Shown here one piece after another: positions 20,899 through 32,530 of a DNA stretch of 64,000 nt. A model generated the notes under the pieces. It was given only the letters and a program-made list of their open reading frames with translations. It did not search any database and was not told where the DNA came from. Position 1 is the first letter of the stretch, and every line of letters starts with the position of its first letter. Source of the DNA: Neostapfia colusana (taxonomy: Eukaryota; Streptophyta; Magnoliopsida; Poales; Poaceae); assembly GCA_030760725.1 (NCBI GenBank), contig JASWHV010000018.1, forward strand, positions 20,740,273 through 20,804,272, in the 5' to 3' direction. The position numbers and the translations under genes were made by a program.

Positions 20899-23800
20899 TG
20901 TTCACGGGGCCGTGCTGCTCGCCCGGGAATCACATTGGGTGGTGCCGTGTTATGCGGCACCCAACAGTACACATAATAAAACATAATATTACATAAATCA
21001 AGCGGAAGCTTACAAAGTGTTAATTTTACAAATACTTCTCAAAATAATCTACAGCGGAAGACTAATACAACTCACATCTCATATCTATGCTAAGCAACAG
21101 AGAAGACGTCCAGCCCGCGGACCCTTCTCACTAGCAACACGAGCACAATAGCAGCGGCAGGGGTTTTCATGAGTTTACCACTCGGAGAGTTCCGAGTCTC
21201 ATCAGACAACCGTAGTCATCAGCGTAGTGTTATTACCTGCAAAACAACTCGTATAGTATCCATGAGCATAACGCTCAGCAAGGCTTAACCGTCGGACCTA
21301 ATCATGAAACTCTACATGATGGTAAGGACATAACATAGGATAGTAATTTGCATATGAATTCACCAAAATATGGATACTTACTTTCAGATATTATTAGCAT
21401 CAAATTAAGTATAACCTTGGGCACCTCACATCGAGAGTCCACAATCAAACAAGAAACGCTTTTTCCAGATGTAACTTTCTCATGGTGGAAATGAATCGGG
21501 TTTGCACTAACTTATTTATAAAAGATAACATTTCATTACTAGTATCAACTTCAAACCAATGGTGATTATTCTTATCTCAGTGCAAGTTACCTCTACGTCA
21601 CGACACAATGAACAAGCGGTACTCATAACCGCGAGGGACGATGAATCGACTCGATATACATCTGCAGGGATACCCGAATAGCACGTCACGTACGCCCATA
21701 CTCGGAGCTGCACAGCACGCTCCACTGATGTCGTATGGGACAACCTTTCACCAAATAGCCCAAACGTCAAACCAGTTGCACCCAAAAGGACAGGAGGTTC
21801 CCTACACTGAGCATCTCTCTATGCCCGTTAGCAGATTTCCACCTTGCTGCCCTCAACGTACACCTATAAATTGGTGCGTTATGCCTTGACGCCCGGAGGT
21901 ATAGGTTACATCGGTTTATCGGGTCTCATATATCCGATATGCCTTCGGTACATTCAAACTTGTTCAGCGTGGCCGCACACAGATCGGTCCTCAATCGACA
22001 CAGACAGGTCTAAAGCACCCAAGCCCCCATGTCCTGTTGCTCCTACACCTATCCGGTCTCATTTCAACTTACTAACAACTTATTGAACCAATCCTCTTGT
22101 GCTCCCAATTTCCTATACTCGCGAGTAGCGTCCAACCACTCGACTTCTACCGAGTCCTACTTCAGCATGGAAGTTACGACACGGTGGAAGGACATCTACC
22201 CCAAATACTCCATAGGTTTTCTTTTCATGCAAGAGTAGTATCAAACATCTAGACTTAATGCACAATTCATTCCTAACCAACGTAGTGTATACAAAGTAGA
22301 AACTTAGTGGCAGTTAAATGCAAACCGGGGCTTACCTGTTTTGCAGGGTCTAATAGTATATAAATCAGTTAGAGTATTGTCTCCCTTGAGGCTCGATCAA
22401 CTGATCCACTTCAATGGATTCACTCCGTCGAACTTCTCCGTTGATTGCCTCCGTCGTAAGTCCTATCGACATGTATATGCACATGTTCTTATAATGCAAT
22501 TTAAAGAATTTAAAGACCTAACTTTCTTTAAGAACATAGGTTGTGTGGGAGTTCTGAGAATTATGTGTTTGCCTATGTGGTGCAAAGAAACTTAAAGGTT
22601 ACCTTTATCTGCCTTAGGAGTTTAGGTATAAACTAGCTAAGATTCCTAAGGAGCATATACGATGAGCTGAACTAATGTGAAGAAAAGAGAAGAACCTGAA
22701 CTCCCATGATCCTGAAAGTTTTACAGGAAATCCTATCCTACACAGGAATTCCGCTTGCCAAATTGCAAATAATGTGGATGCAATTTGTGTCTGCCAAAAT
22801 TTCTACAATACTCTTATATATTTCACCACATACATAAGCATGGAAAACAAGAACAGGGAGATCTAAAGCTCAAATTGAGCTGAAACTTTACATGTGAGTT
22901 CCAGATCACAAGAAAGTACTTTGGTACAAAACTCAGGCCTTTTACTTGGGTAGTTCCTCTAGAATAATTCCTTAAGCATTTCTACTAAAAAGAATTAATT
23001 CTAAAAGTACTGTGCATTTTCATGCCCAATTCAGTGAACTACAATTTTATGTATGACTCATAGAGCATGCCTGAATTGTCCTATGACTTTTGGAGCTAAG
23101 GATTGCCCAGAACTGATTTTACAAAGGAAGATTATTTTATGAAAAAGTTTCTAGACAATTTTGAGCACAGCAGATTTTACTCTGAAAATTCCTAGTCAGA
23201 TTAACTATGAATGAGCCGAAATTTTGCTAGATGTTCAATAACGTCCTAAGAAATATTCCGGTAAATTTTTGGGATTTTTGGATGAACCAAACTCTCTTAA
23301 TAATTCTTTTCAGAAACCCTTAAAAGAATTTTCCAGAATTTATTATTGACTTTCATACAAATTGTGGTTTATATTTGGATAGATCTTTGCAAAATGAATC
23401 CAGCCCAGTTTGAATCACTCAATTTGGAGTTTCCGACACAAAGATTATGAATTTCTAAAGTGGGAGCTAAATCTGGAATTGTTTCTCTATTGAAAATCGA
23501 CTTGGGCCCACTTTTTAAACCTCAGCCACTGAGATTCGAGAACACACAGGGTTACTGAGTTCTAATGGTGTAGCCACAAAGAATCAGCAGCCACAGAGGA
23601 TCTCAGTTTAAACAACCAGTGGCTGACAGGTGGGACCAACACCGTCTTCAACCTCCGGCTCCCCCCCCTTCTCCCGCGCGCGCTCTCCTCACCGGACCGA
23701 GGCGGCGCCTCGCCAGCCGCTCGTTCCCTGCCGTCTCTCGTCTGGAGACTCGCCGCCCGGGAGTTTTCAGGGTCGGGGAACCTGTTGGTGGGGCCGGTAG

Positions 23801-25319
23801 GGCCGCTAAAAGACCGGAACTATGCCGGCGACGTGCGGCGGCCTTGGGAGAGGTTCGGCGCCGTCGGCCGGTGGTCCTAGCTCGCCAAATTCTATAGTGA
23901 TCAGCTCTAAACCATCCTTGGATGCTAGGGAAGCTCGGCTAATACGCAAACAGGCACGGGAATGGCGGCTACCATGCTTTCACCGTGCGCCCGAGAGGTG
24001 CGGCGACGTTCGAGCTCGGGAAAACATGAAATAGCTTGCACCCTGTCGGTTTCTAGCTAGGGTTGTGAAGGAAACTTGACCGCTAGCCAACCTAGTTTAC
24101 GTGTGCACTATTTGGTGGCCTAAAAACAATAATCGGGAACGAATTTTGAGGAATTCTCACCCGGGGTCACTTAGCACGCGCCGAGAGCAAATCGCTGAAT
24201 TGGAGCTCGATGATCCACGATGTGCTCTGAGGTTTGGGAAGGAGTAGCACGGGTAGACGGCGTGTCCATGGGAGTACTTGCTCGAGCATGAACACCTCCG
24301 TGTGAAGCTGTCCACGTGAGCCGAGCTACGACAGTTTCTCAGTCGCCGCCAAGAACCGCTGAGCTAGGGTTAGGAGAGCCGAAACGCGAACGTTTTTGCG
24401 CCGAGGAGGTAGAGAATGATCACCAAGTGCCGTTTTGCGGTTTAGAGGGGTGCTGTGCGCTTGGTTTCACGCTTTCCCAGTTTGAGCCGAGGCGGCGGCG
24501 AGCTCGGCTGTTATCGGGTGCGAGGAGGAAATGAAACAGGAGTAGCTCGGTTTAGAGAAGAAAAAGATCACGCCGAGAGGCAAGGAGGCAGCCAAGCTGG
24601 TCGCCTGGGCGAGTGACGGCAGAGAGGAGGCGGTTCTCGGTGGCAGCTCGGTGGCGCCCTGCAATGCTTCTCAGTAGGTTTGAATCTGAACAGAGAAACA
24701 GAGAGGGATGACTTAGGGTGCAAGTCACAGTTTTGGCTCAATGACATGTGGGCCCCACTGTCCCCCTTATCGCCTCAAATTTTCTCAAATTTGGCAAATG
24801 ACTCCATTCTATTGTGAAAAGTTTGAATCCGAACTGAATTTGAAGAATTGGACAAGTTTCATCCAACTTCACATTTGAATTTGAATTCCTATGCAATTTA
24901 AAGTCCATTTGAAAAATGGGTAGCAAAACATTTCAAAAATTTATGAAACTTTGCATACCCACTAATTTGGACCTAAGGACTTCAAATATGAAGTCTGATT
25001 TTTGTTTTGGCTGATGCAAATGAGGTTTTGAGCACAACAGTTTGCATTCCTATTTGTTGCCCTCATTTCAAATTTGAGCTGAACAATTTGAGTTCACACT
25101 CTGAATTTTTTATTCCCCCTTGCACATGAGAGCTTACACATAGGTTTTAACTTAGCTTTGTCCCCCAAACACTCAATTGATCCTAGGCTATAGTGGTGGG
25201 ACACTCATGTGTGTCATCACATGTGGAAAAATTAAACAAGTCCCAATTTTTACAAACTTGAAACCAAATGGTGTTCCAACTTCAGTTCATTTGTATTCAA
25301 AATTTTGGGACCTTTACAT
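20899..25319 (-). repeat. Gypsy-3 3' LTR
   Basis: About 4.4 kb. Begins TGTTCACGGGGCC (start inferred by comparison with 8553) and ends …GGGACCTTTACA at 25319 before the polypurine tract. It shares blocks with the Gypsy-1 and Element-5 LTRs. It contains a GC-rich stretch (23600-24660) and AATTTGAATTTGAATT-like simple sequence (24860-24900). No gene is supported. Confidence 0.8.
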
Positions 25320-25333
25320 TCCTCCCCCTTAAA
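25320..25333 (-). promoter_or_regulatory. Gypsy-3 polypurine tract
   Basis: Minus-strand TTAAGGGGGAGGAA directly before the LTR start TGTAAAGG. Confidence 0.75.
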
Positions 25334-26340
25334 AGAATCTCGTCCCGAGATTCCAAAATAAGAACGAGACAGGAGAGGTAATGCCAAGCTGTACGACGAT
25401 AAAAGTTCCGAATCCTTTCATCGATAGTCTGAACCGGTCGCTCGACGTACGTAAGGTCCGATCTCCACTCGTCGATTTCTGCGGTGCGGACGACAGCGGT
25501 AAATTTGAGGCATTTCCGCAGCTGTGACACATGAAAGATGTCATGAACACCAGCAAGGCTTGCCGGTAGTTCCAGCCGGTAGGCTACGGGTTCGCACTTC
25601 TCCGTGATAGCAAATGGACCTCAAGCTCAGGGAGCAAAATCTCCCCTTTACATCAAACGGGTGAATTCCTTTTATCAGAGACACACGAAGATGAACGTGT
25701 TCTCCGACGTCGAAATGCAACAGTCTACATCTTTGATCAGCATAGCCTTTTCTGTCGGGATTGTGCGGCCTTCAGGTTCGCTTGTATAAACCGAACTCTG
25801 TCGCCGACTTTGTTGACTACATCAATCCCGAACAGTACTCTTTCGCCATCACACCACTTCAGCGGTGTGTGACATTTCCGGCCATAGAGAGCTACCATAG
25901 CGTATCCTCATAGTCCTTCTGGAAACACTTCATCTCTCCGTTGCCTATTCTTCTCCATATGTGAGACATACCCTTGTCTCTCCTTTGAACCTCAGCAATC
26001 TTTCCTCAGATTGTTGGAAGGAGAGCAATGTTATAAAGTACTCCATACGGAATGACACGGAGACTTGGTTCCTCTTATTCCAACTCAGCAATCACCAAGT
26101 TTTGAACGTAGGTTTTTTCCGACTAACATGTCGGCAACCACTTTTGCTTTTCCCGGATGGGTGCCATCTTATACGGCCTCCGTGAAATCGGTGTTGTTTC
26201 CGGCGTCAGTTAAATCTTGAACCTGACGTCCCGTTGGCCGGCATGCCCGGTAACTTATCAGAAACACATCGTATATTCACGTCCCACCGGACTATCCTCG
26301 ATTTTAATCACTTCCGTGTGGTAGGCCTAACTAACCCTCT
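25334..26340 (-). pseudogene. Gypsy-3 pol remnant (integrase C-terminus plus scraps)
   Basis: HVSQLRKCLKF followed by DLTYVERPVQTIDE (about 25400-25540) is the integrase C-terminal region that leads into a chromodomain in Tekay-type elements. Further scraps match the integrase/RNase H zone (25740-26150). A jump at about 26155-26165 leads straight to the protease/RT linker (compare 1460-1630), showing an internal deletion of RT and RNase H. No open frame remains. Confidence 0.75.
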
Positions 26341-27592
26341 TTGCTGTACAGAACAGACACGTCTGCCCTAACCCAGATTTTGATACGTTTAATATCATTT
26401 TCATAACTAAGTTGAATACTAAAGTTAAAGTTAACTTCAGTATATTTCCAACGAGTACTCATATGCCTCTAGATAATTTCTGGATCAAAAGTTATGATTT
26501 TACAAATTTGACAGAATTCCTGGATAAAATTTGCCAGCATCTCCTTTGTATGTGGCTATTTTCATCACAGTTTTATATACAAATACAATAAGAATCTGAA
26601 CAAGATTTGAACTACAACAATGTTGCACATTTCATAACCTTTCCAATGGTTTATAATAGGATTCTTAGGGATTTTTCTACAGAAAGTTATGGCTTAAAAA
26701 CAGAAAGGTCCAGAGAGGTTTTTGCTGCTGTCCAGGTTCTGGACAGTTTGCCTTCAACTGGACTTTTCCCCAATTTGGCATGTTATTTTGCTCTGGAGGT
26801 CTACAGAAAAGTTATAGAGAACTTCAAAAACTTTCCATAACTGTATCATAAACCTACAGTAGGTAAATCTACTCAGAGTTATGCTCTGTCAAACTCCAGC
26901 AAAAGTTGCTGTCAGAACAGAGCACTCTGTTTTAGATCAAATGAAGCCTAGCAAATCTCTCCTTTGAAACTTAGTTCAAATGAAGAGCCCAGTAACTAAT
27001 ATGGGTTTTATAACTTCCATTTTTAGTTGAAAGTTATTCATGAATGATTTCTTCATAGGAAAGAAATTATTAAGTGTAGTACGGTGGCGATACACCGTAA
27101 GACATATGACGGTACTACATCGCCTCACAAAAGAAAACCCTAACCGGCTTACACCGGCATATACGTATCTGTAGGTGGCACTAAGACAATCGCTCGCAAA
27201 CGTGTTCTACTTGGACTACGTTTCGGGGTTAGTACCTGCATAAATTACATATAATCATCAGGTCCGGCTGCACACCAAATCCGGTCCCAATACAGTTCAT
27301 ACACCCATTCGTCATCACTCGCACGGATGTTCTCAAGCCAAACACGCCTTGAGCTACGTGTTCACGTTACTAACCATGTCACGGGGTCTCCCATACTTGC
27401 CCCTAGAACACCAGGGAAGCACGTTTCTCGAATACCCCAAATGACATGAATAGTCGTAGAGGATACTAAAGCTGGCCGGGTTACCTGCCACCCGTGAGGC
27501 TCCACCCTTCAGTTTGTGCGCACTGGTGGACGTCGCTTACATGCACCCCCTAAATACATATGAAGTGCCGAGATGCATGATCCTCCGAGATA
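26341..27592 (-). other. Gypsy-3 leader remnant
   Basis: Aligns by eye with the Gypsy-1 leader (7163-8400) from CTGTACAGAACAGAC to the CGAGATGCATGAT block. Gag is absent. The 26607-26840 plus-strand frame is chance. Confidence 0.65.
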
Positions 27593-27642
27593 ACACAACA
27601 CGCTCCGAGATGCATGATCCTCGGAGCTGCACAACACGCTCC
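27568..27642. repeat. 36-37 bp tandem duplication at a deletion junction
   Basis: CCGAGATGCATGATCCTC(C/G)GAG occurs at 27568 and 27605, and CACAACACGCTCC at 27594 and 27630. It lies exactly where the Gypsy-3 leader is joined to a 70-bp piece of its LTR (compare 21690-21755). Confidence 0.75.
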
Positions 27643-27668
27643 ACTGATGTCGTACGGGACAACCTTTC

Positions 27669-28175
27669 ACAAATGTGCCAGAGTTGAGGAAGGCCGAGAC
27701 TGGCACTCACGACCTGCCTCCGCGACAGGGAGTGCCGGAGAGGTTACTGCTCCGCGTAGCAGCAAAAAGAACAAGACTGGAGGCAGGAACAAGCCTCTGG
27801 CAGGGGCACCCACTGCTGCCCTAGTAGCGGCCAAGGGAGGTCGAGCCCCACGCACTGACAAGCACCCAAGACCATCGTCTACCAGCGACGACGGCCAATG
27901 GTGCCCGGTGCACAACTCCGGCTGCAATGGTGCTAGCGACTGCCGTGAAATCAAGAAGCTTGCAGAACGCTTCTGTGAGCTACAATAACACCGGCCGCGC
28001 CAAGACGTCGCACTCTCCCGCCAGCAGGAAGGCAAACAAAAGGCCAAACCTGAGACTAGTGCTAAGCAAGAGATGGAGTATTAAGACGCCCGCGGGCATA
28101 GGAAGCCGTCTACAGTCATTCCGACTCCGACTCCGGCGCCGACAGCGAGTGACGCAAGACGCTCCACGTATAAAC
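27669..28175 (+). pseudogene. Tat element gag C-terminal fragment
   Basis: An open frame runs to 27988 and then continues with frame damage to about 28175. It contains QWCPVHNSGCNGASDCREIKK, the Cys/His-containing gag motif of Tat-lineage elements, then a basic Lys-rich stretch and a SDSDSGADSE-like acidic tract. The N-terminal capsid part is gone; the left junction is with a Gypsy-3 LTR scrap. The right junction skips almost all of pol. Confidence 0.72.
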
Positions 28176-28194
28176 TAGACGTTTCTCCCCGTCG

Positions 28195-28610
28195 TGCGAC
28201 TAGGGAAACACCCTCTTATGCTGGTGTAGGGGGTCGAGGCCGCCCTCCCCCCGAAACATACCAAGGGGTCATCCTACGTCCGGACATATGACGAAGCCAT
28301 GAAGGACCAGCTTCTGCGTGAAGAAATCGACCTTGTCGACGAGGTAACGTGGCTAGAGGCTGCTTGAACAGCTTTACACTGCTAAGCGCTCCAGCGATAC
28401 CAGCAACTGTACGCGCAGAGTAGACAGCCAAAGCAGGGCAACCTGGTGCCTCGGCTAAACACTTCCTCGAGAAGGGGTGACAAACCCTCCCCCCAGCTGG
28501 GAAGGTCCCTTCTGAGCAGCACAAGTACACCGCCCCAGGTGCACCCACCTAGCCACGGAGGATGAGTACCTCTATCCAATCCACATAACATAGAACACCT
28601 CTGTAAGTTC
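28195..28610 (+). pseudogene. Tat element integrase C-terminal fragment
   Basis: Readable across two or three frames: a PPETYQG-like block, RTYDEAMKDQLLREEIDLVDE (28285-28345), a basic stretch, and NIEHLCKFYP-type ending (about 28590-28612). These match the integrase tail that closes pol in Tat elements, which ends at an NxxxLxxFYP motif. Catalytic integrase, RT, RNase H and protease are absent between this and gag. Confidence 0.68.
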
Positions 28611-30252
28611 TATCCTTAGCACGGCGGTAAGGTATTTTTTCTTTTTCTCTTTCTTGGTAGAGGTGGCACAGTGTCTAGGAACAGCGCTTAGAAAGCTAAG
28701 CCCCGGAGGAGTCCTGCTATTCTTGACATCCGGGGTGGGTCGTTCCCTTCTTGCACGGTCTGTTTCCTCCTATCACCCGAAGGAAGCCAGAAATAAGAAA
28801 AATTTATCCTACCCTGCATACCTTCTTTACAGTTTGTGTTTGCCCATGCATATCAACTATAAATGGCATGTCCGGAGCCTATCCTACACACTTTTCCTAT
28901 GTCCCATGGTGCTGGAAGGTCTCCTCGCTGAAAGGTTAACGCCCGCGGGAGGTCCAGGGTGTGTAGCCTGCTATGCCTGGTTCCATACTCCTAGCGTGCA
29001 CATCCTGACTCCCCTGCGCTACAACTGAGTACTTAGGGGACAGAAAGAACACGCCTACGGACAAGAAAAGTAAACCGGACCCCGAACATTGCCTCCATAC
29101 TCTTCGTGCTTTCTTTCTATACCACTCCAGCCGTGTGGCCAGTCACTTTTTCTTGTGTTCAACCGTAGCAAGGGTTGTGCTATCCTTCTGCAGGCGGGTC
29201 TGCTTGACATACCTGTGGCGTACACGGGGTCCTGTGGTTGTCTCATTGCTCGAGGGCCCTATGGCCCCGAATGGTCCCTCCCTCGAAAGGCTTACATCAG
29301 CGGGAGGTCCAGGGTGCGTAGTGTGCTATGTGTGGTTCCGTACCCCTAGTGTGTGCACCGTGCCTCACCAGCGCTACAGCTCGGTACCGGGGAGCAGGAC
29401 GGCTCATACCACCGAGCAAAGTCCTAACCGTAACTTGGGGACCTTTGGTTGTCTCATTGCCCTGGGGCCCTGTGGCGCCGAATGGCCCTACCAGCGGGAG
29501 GTCTAGGGTGTGTAGCCTGCTATGCCTGGTTCCGTACACCTAGCGTGCACACCCTGCCTTTCCAGCGCTACAGCCCGGTACCGGGGAACCGGATGGCTCA
29601 TACATCTGGCCAAACCTTTAACCATAGCCTTGACGACCCACATCGAATTACCCAAGCCCCACAGCTCAACTGAGGACCGTAAGCCACAGTAAAGCTACCA
29701 AACAGGGAAGAGTGGCCAGAGAGCACGACTACTCCCTCTTTCTGCCATGACTGCAGGTCCGTAGGTCCTTGGCGTCTCGGACCTCCCAGAGGGGCTGATC
29801 TTGGCGTCCTGCCTCATCCAGTGGTAGGTGTGCGCCAACACAAGGGCCACACCTAACAGGGGGCCATCACGGTGAACCACGTGGGCAGGACGTCGGACCA
29901 CTGCAGCAGTAAGCAGAAGACTCAGAGCACCAGCAATGACGAGCTGAAGACAAGGGCCGAACTTCCCTTGGGTCCTTGCGCCGCTGTGGACCCGGAAGGA
30001 GTGGTAGCCACAATGGCAGAGCGCCCTGGGTCCTTACGCTTCTAAGGACCTAGAGGAACAAGCTCGGGGCATCGGCAAAGAGCTATCCACGTCGGCTAAG
30101 TCATCCCGGACCTTTGCATTGCCAAGGGTCCGAAGTCTACATCAATAACTCAACACAACATAAGACTTGGAACAAAAAGTCTTCAACAACAGCAAAGCTT
30201 CAGCATACATAGGAGGATACAAGGCAAGCGGGAGACCTAGGAGCTATCCGCG
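28611..30252 (+). other. Tat 3' region between pol end and antisense ORF
   Basis: About 1.6 kb with no credible gene. It includes an imperfect tandem repeat (28946-29690). From 29690 to 30252 I see nothing recognisable. Plus-strand frames at 28654-29673 arise from the repeats. Confidence 0.6.
28946..29690. repeat. Imperfect tandem repeat in Tat 3' region
   Basis: CGGGAGGTC(C/T)AGGGTG starts at 28946, 29301 and 29495. GTTGTCTCATTGC occurs at 29237 and 29448, and CGCTACAGC(T/C)CGGTACCGGGG at about 29370 and 29565. The unit is about 194-211 bp for the last two copies; the first interval is 355 bp. Confidence 0.75.
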
Positions 30253-31616
30253 TTAGAACCTAGCAGCTACAAGTCGGGCGGCCTCCTCCACGGAAGACTT
30301 CGCCGCCCCCGACAGATCTGCGTTGTGGCTCTGCACCACAGGTTCCAGGGAGATGCTGGGTTTGCAGCTCCGAAGGCAAGTGAGCACATGCCCTACCACC
30401 ATCTGGGCCAGAGTTTTGCCTTTGGCCTCCAGATACTCCCCCATGACATTCTCCAGCGCCAGGAGCTTCTCCACGACTGAGTCCAGGGCAGGGAGCACCT
30501 GGCTCATCTCTTGGACCGGCCCTCCGGGGCGCAAGGGGCCGAAGACAAAGGGTTCCAGAGTCGCCTCTGCGCGGCCGACAAAGTCCCAGACCTTCTCTGC
30601 CTCACCGGCACGAGAAGCCTAGAGATCTTTGGCCTCCTTGGCGGAAGAAGCCAGCTCCCCCGCTGAACTCCTCCTTGATAGCTCCTGTTCCCGAGTGGCC
30701 AGCTCCTGCTCTCGAGCAACCAGGGTCTGCTCCTTGGTGGCCAGCCATGCGACCCGCTCACCCAGGTTAGACTCCCTGGACGCGACAGCGAGCTCCCAGT
30801 CCTGGACACCATGAAGTCGCTCCTTGAGGCGCCACTGCTCCTCCTTATGGGCAGCTAGGTGGTTGGAGAGCTCCCTCTCCCTCACCTTCACCTCCTTCTC
30901 CCGACGAAGGAGCGTCTCCCAGCGCTCCGTACGGACCGCGAGACATGCATCGGTGGAGGCATGGAGGCTCTCGGCCTCAGCCTGGACGTTCGCCACATTC
31001 TTATGGAGGTTGGTGACAACGGCCTCTTTTTCTTCCAGCACCTCCTCCCGAGCCTCGAGCTGCTCCTCCCGAGCACGGGACTTCGCCCTGGCAGACTGGA
31101 CCCGCTCCTTCAGCAGGTTATCCCAGTCTTGGAGGCGCTCTCGCTCAGACCTCAGTTCGTCCCACTCCAGCTTGAGCGCGTCCTGCATCTAGTCCAGACT
31201 AGAGAGGACGGCCCTTGCGGCCCTGGGAACCGGGACAGCCTTCGCCATTGTCAGTCCAGGTACTGCCTCGACACCCTCCGGATCTTCGCCTACCGGTGGG
31301 GTTACCACCATGGCAACTTGCGAAGGGAGAGGAGGAGGGCTAGCAGCCCGCCCAGCAGCAGCCGCACTGCTACCAGTGGCGTCCGCGCCCGCGGTTGGCT
31401 GGCCTCGGGGGCCCAGGTGCCGACATCCGGAGCTGCCCCAGGTACAAGCTTAGGCACTGCCGCCGGTGTCGGAGCTTTAGCAGAAAAGGAGCTCTGGCTC
31501 CCGGACTGCTGCGGCCGAGGAGGAGGTACAGAGGTGCTCTGCTGAGGAGCCCTACGAGGTTGAGCCGTACCTGGAGGTATGGAAGCTCCACTACCCGTGG
31601 AGCTTCTTACGCGGAG

Positions 31617-31934
31617 TGTTGATTGATGATCCAAATTCTAATGAAGATAAAAGAGGCAGGATTTCCGTAGCGAAGCGGAGGCCCGTCGCCGGGAGGCTTG
31701 GGCCGTCGTCTAGGGTTAGGACTCTAAGTCGCCACCTATAAATATCCCTTGTGAGCCGCCGGGAGAGGCATGAAAAAGAGATTGTAATCTGCCACGATTG
31801 TAAACCTCCTGATATAGTGAAATTTGCCGGCCAGTGCCCGTGGTTTTTTCCCTTCCGATTTGGAGGGGTTTTCCACGTTAAAATCTGCGTCTCCTCTGTT
31901 TTGATCTACACTTTCTTGTCGTTTGATTCTAACA
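31617..31934 (+). repeat. Copia-2 5' LTR
   Basis: 318 bp. TATAAATAT at 31737-31745. It is 64 bp shorter than the 3' LTR because the segment after GAAGCGGAGG differs. Confidence 0.95.
31737..31745 (+). promoter_or_regulatory. TATA box of Copia-2 5' LTR
   Basis: TATAAATAT in CCACCTATAAATATCCC. The same site is in the 3' LTR at about 35980. Confidence 0.7.
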
Positions 31935-31936
31935 AG

Positions 31937-31949
31937 TGGTATCAGAGCC
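31937..31949 (+). promoter_or_regulatory. Copia-2 primer binding site
   Basis: TGGTATCAGAGCC two bases after the LTR; initiator Met tRNA type. Confidence 0.92.
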
Positions 31950-31991
31950 AGAGTTTTGATCCTCTGTTCTAGGGTTCATGCCGCCAGGCAC

Positions 31992-32530
31992 ATGGCATCA
32001 ACAACGATGAAGTATGATCTTCCGCTGTTGGATTTCGACACAAGATTTTCATTGTGGCAAGTAAAGATGCGGGCAGTGCTGGCGCATCATGATCTAGACA
32101 AAGCCCTTGAGGGTTTCGGGAAGAACCAGAATGAGTGGACGGCCGATGAAGACCTGGCTCTTCTTCTCCTCTGTTCACTTCCGCCTTCATATGCAAACTT
32201 TCAAGATACTATTCTATATAGTCGTGATACTCTAACCGTGGCCGAGGTCTATGAGGCTTTGACAGTAAAAGAAAAGATGAAACAGATGGTAAACTCGGAA
32301 GATGTTGGTCATTCTAACGGAGAGGCATTGAATGTTTGTGGCCGAAGTGAACAAAAGAAATCAAATTCAGGAAATAAAGGTAACGGCAAGAAAAATCAAA
32401 GAAGTCGTTCCAAATCCAGGGGACGACGAGATGATAAATTCTGCCGGTACTGCAAGGACAATCATGTCATCGATGATTGTTGGAAGCTACAGAACAAAGA
32501 AAAGAGAAACGAAAAAAAGGGAAGCCTGAA
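31992..32530 (+). pseudogene. Copia-2 gag with internal deletion
   Basis: Starts MASTTMKYDLPLLDF at 31992. It has a copia gag N-terminus (FSLWQVKMRAVL), then jumps after EWTADE to LALLLLCSLPPSY, so the middle of the usual gag domain (roughly 80 residues in relatives) is missing near 32150. A zinc knuckle CRYCKDNHVIDDC (CX2CX3HX4C) is at about 32440. Frame is lost at an A-rich run (about 32505-32520) and pol continues in another frame. Confidence 0.85.

Larger units (their letters stand above)
20899..27668 (-). mobile_element. Gypsy-3: deleted Tekay-like element inside the Tat LTR
   Basis: Minus strand. It has a full 3' LTR (20899-25319), an integrase C-terminus and small pol remnants (25334-26340), then a leader remnant (26341-27592) and about 70 bp of 5' LTR (to about 27668) fused directly to Tat gag. 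Gag, protease, most of RT, RNase H and almost all of the 5' LTR are missing. Both the pol deletion and the right-end deletion postdate insertion. Confidence 0.78.

Noticed and set aside
28654..29673. Plus-strand ORFs in the Tat 3' region
   Set aside because: Repeat-derived, mutually overlapping frames without recognisable domains.
30824..31545. Plus-strand Ser/Arg-rich ORFs opposite the coiled coil
   Set aside because: Shadows of the antisense coiled-coil coding region on the minus strand.
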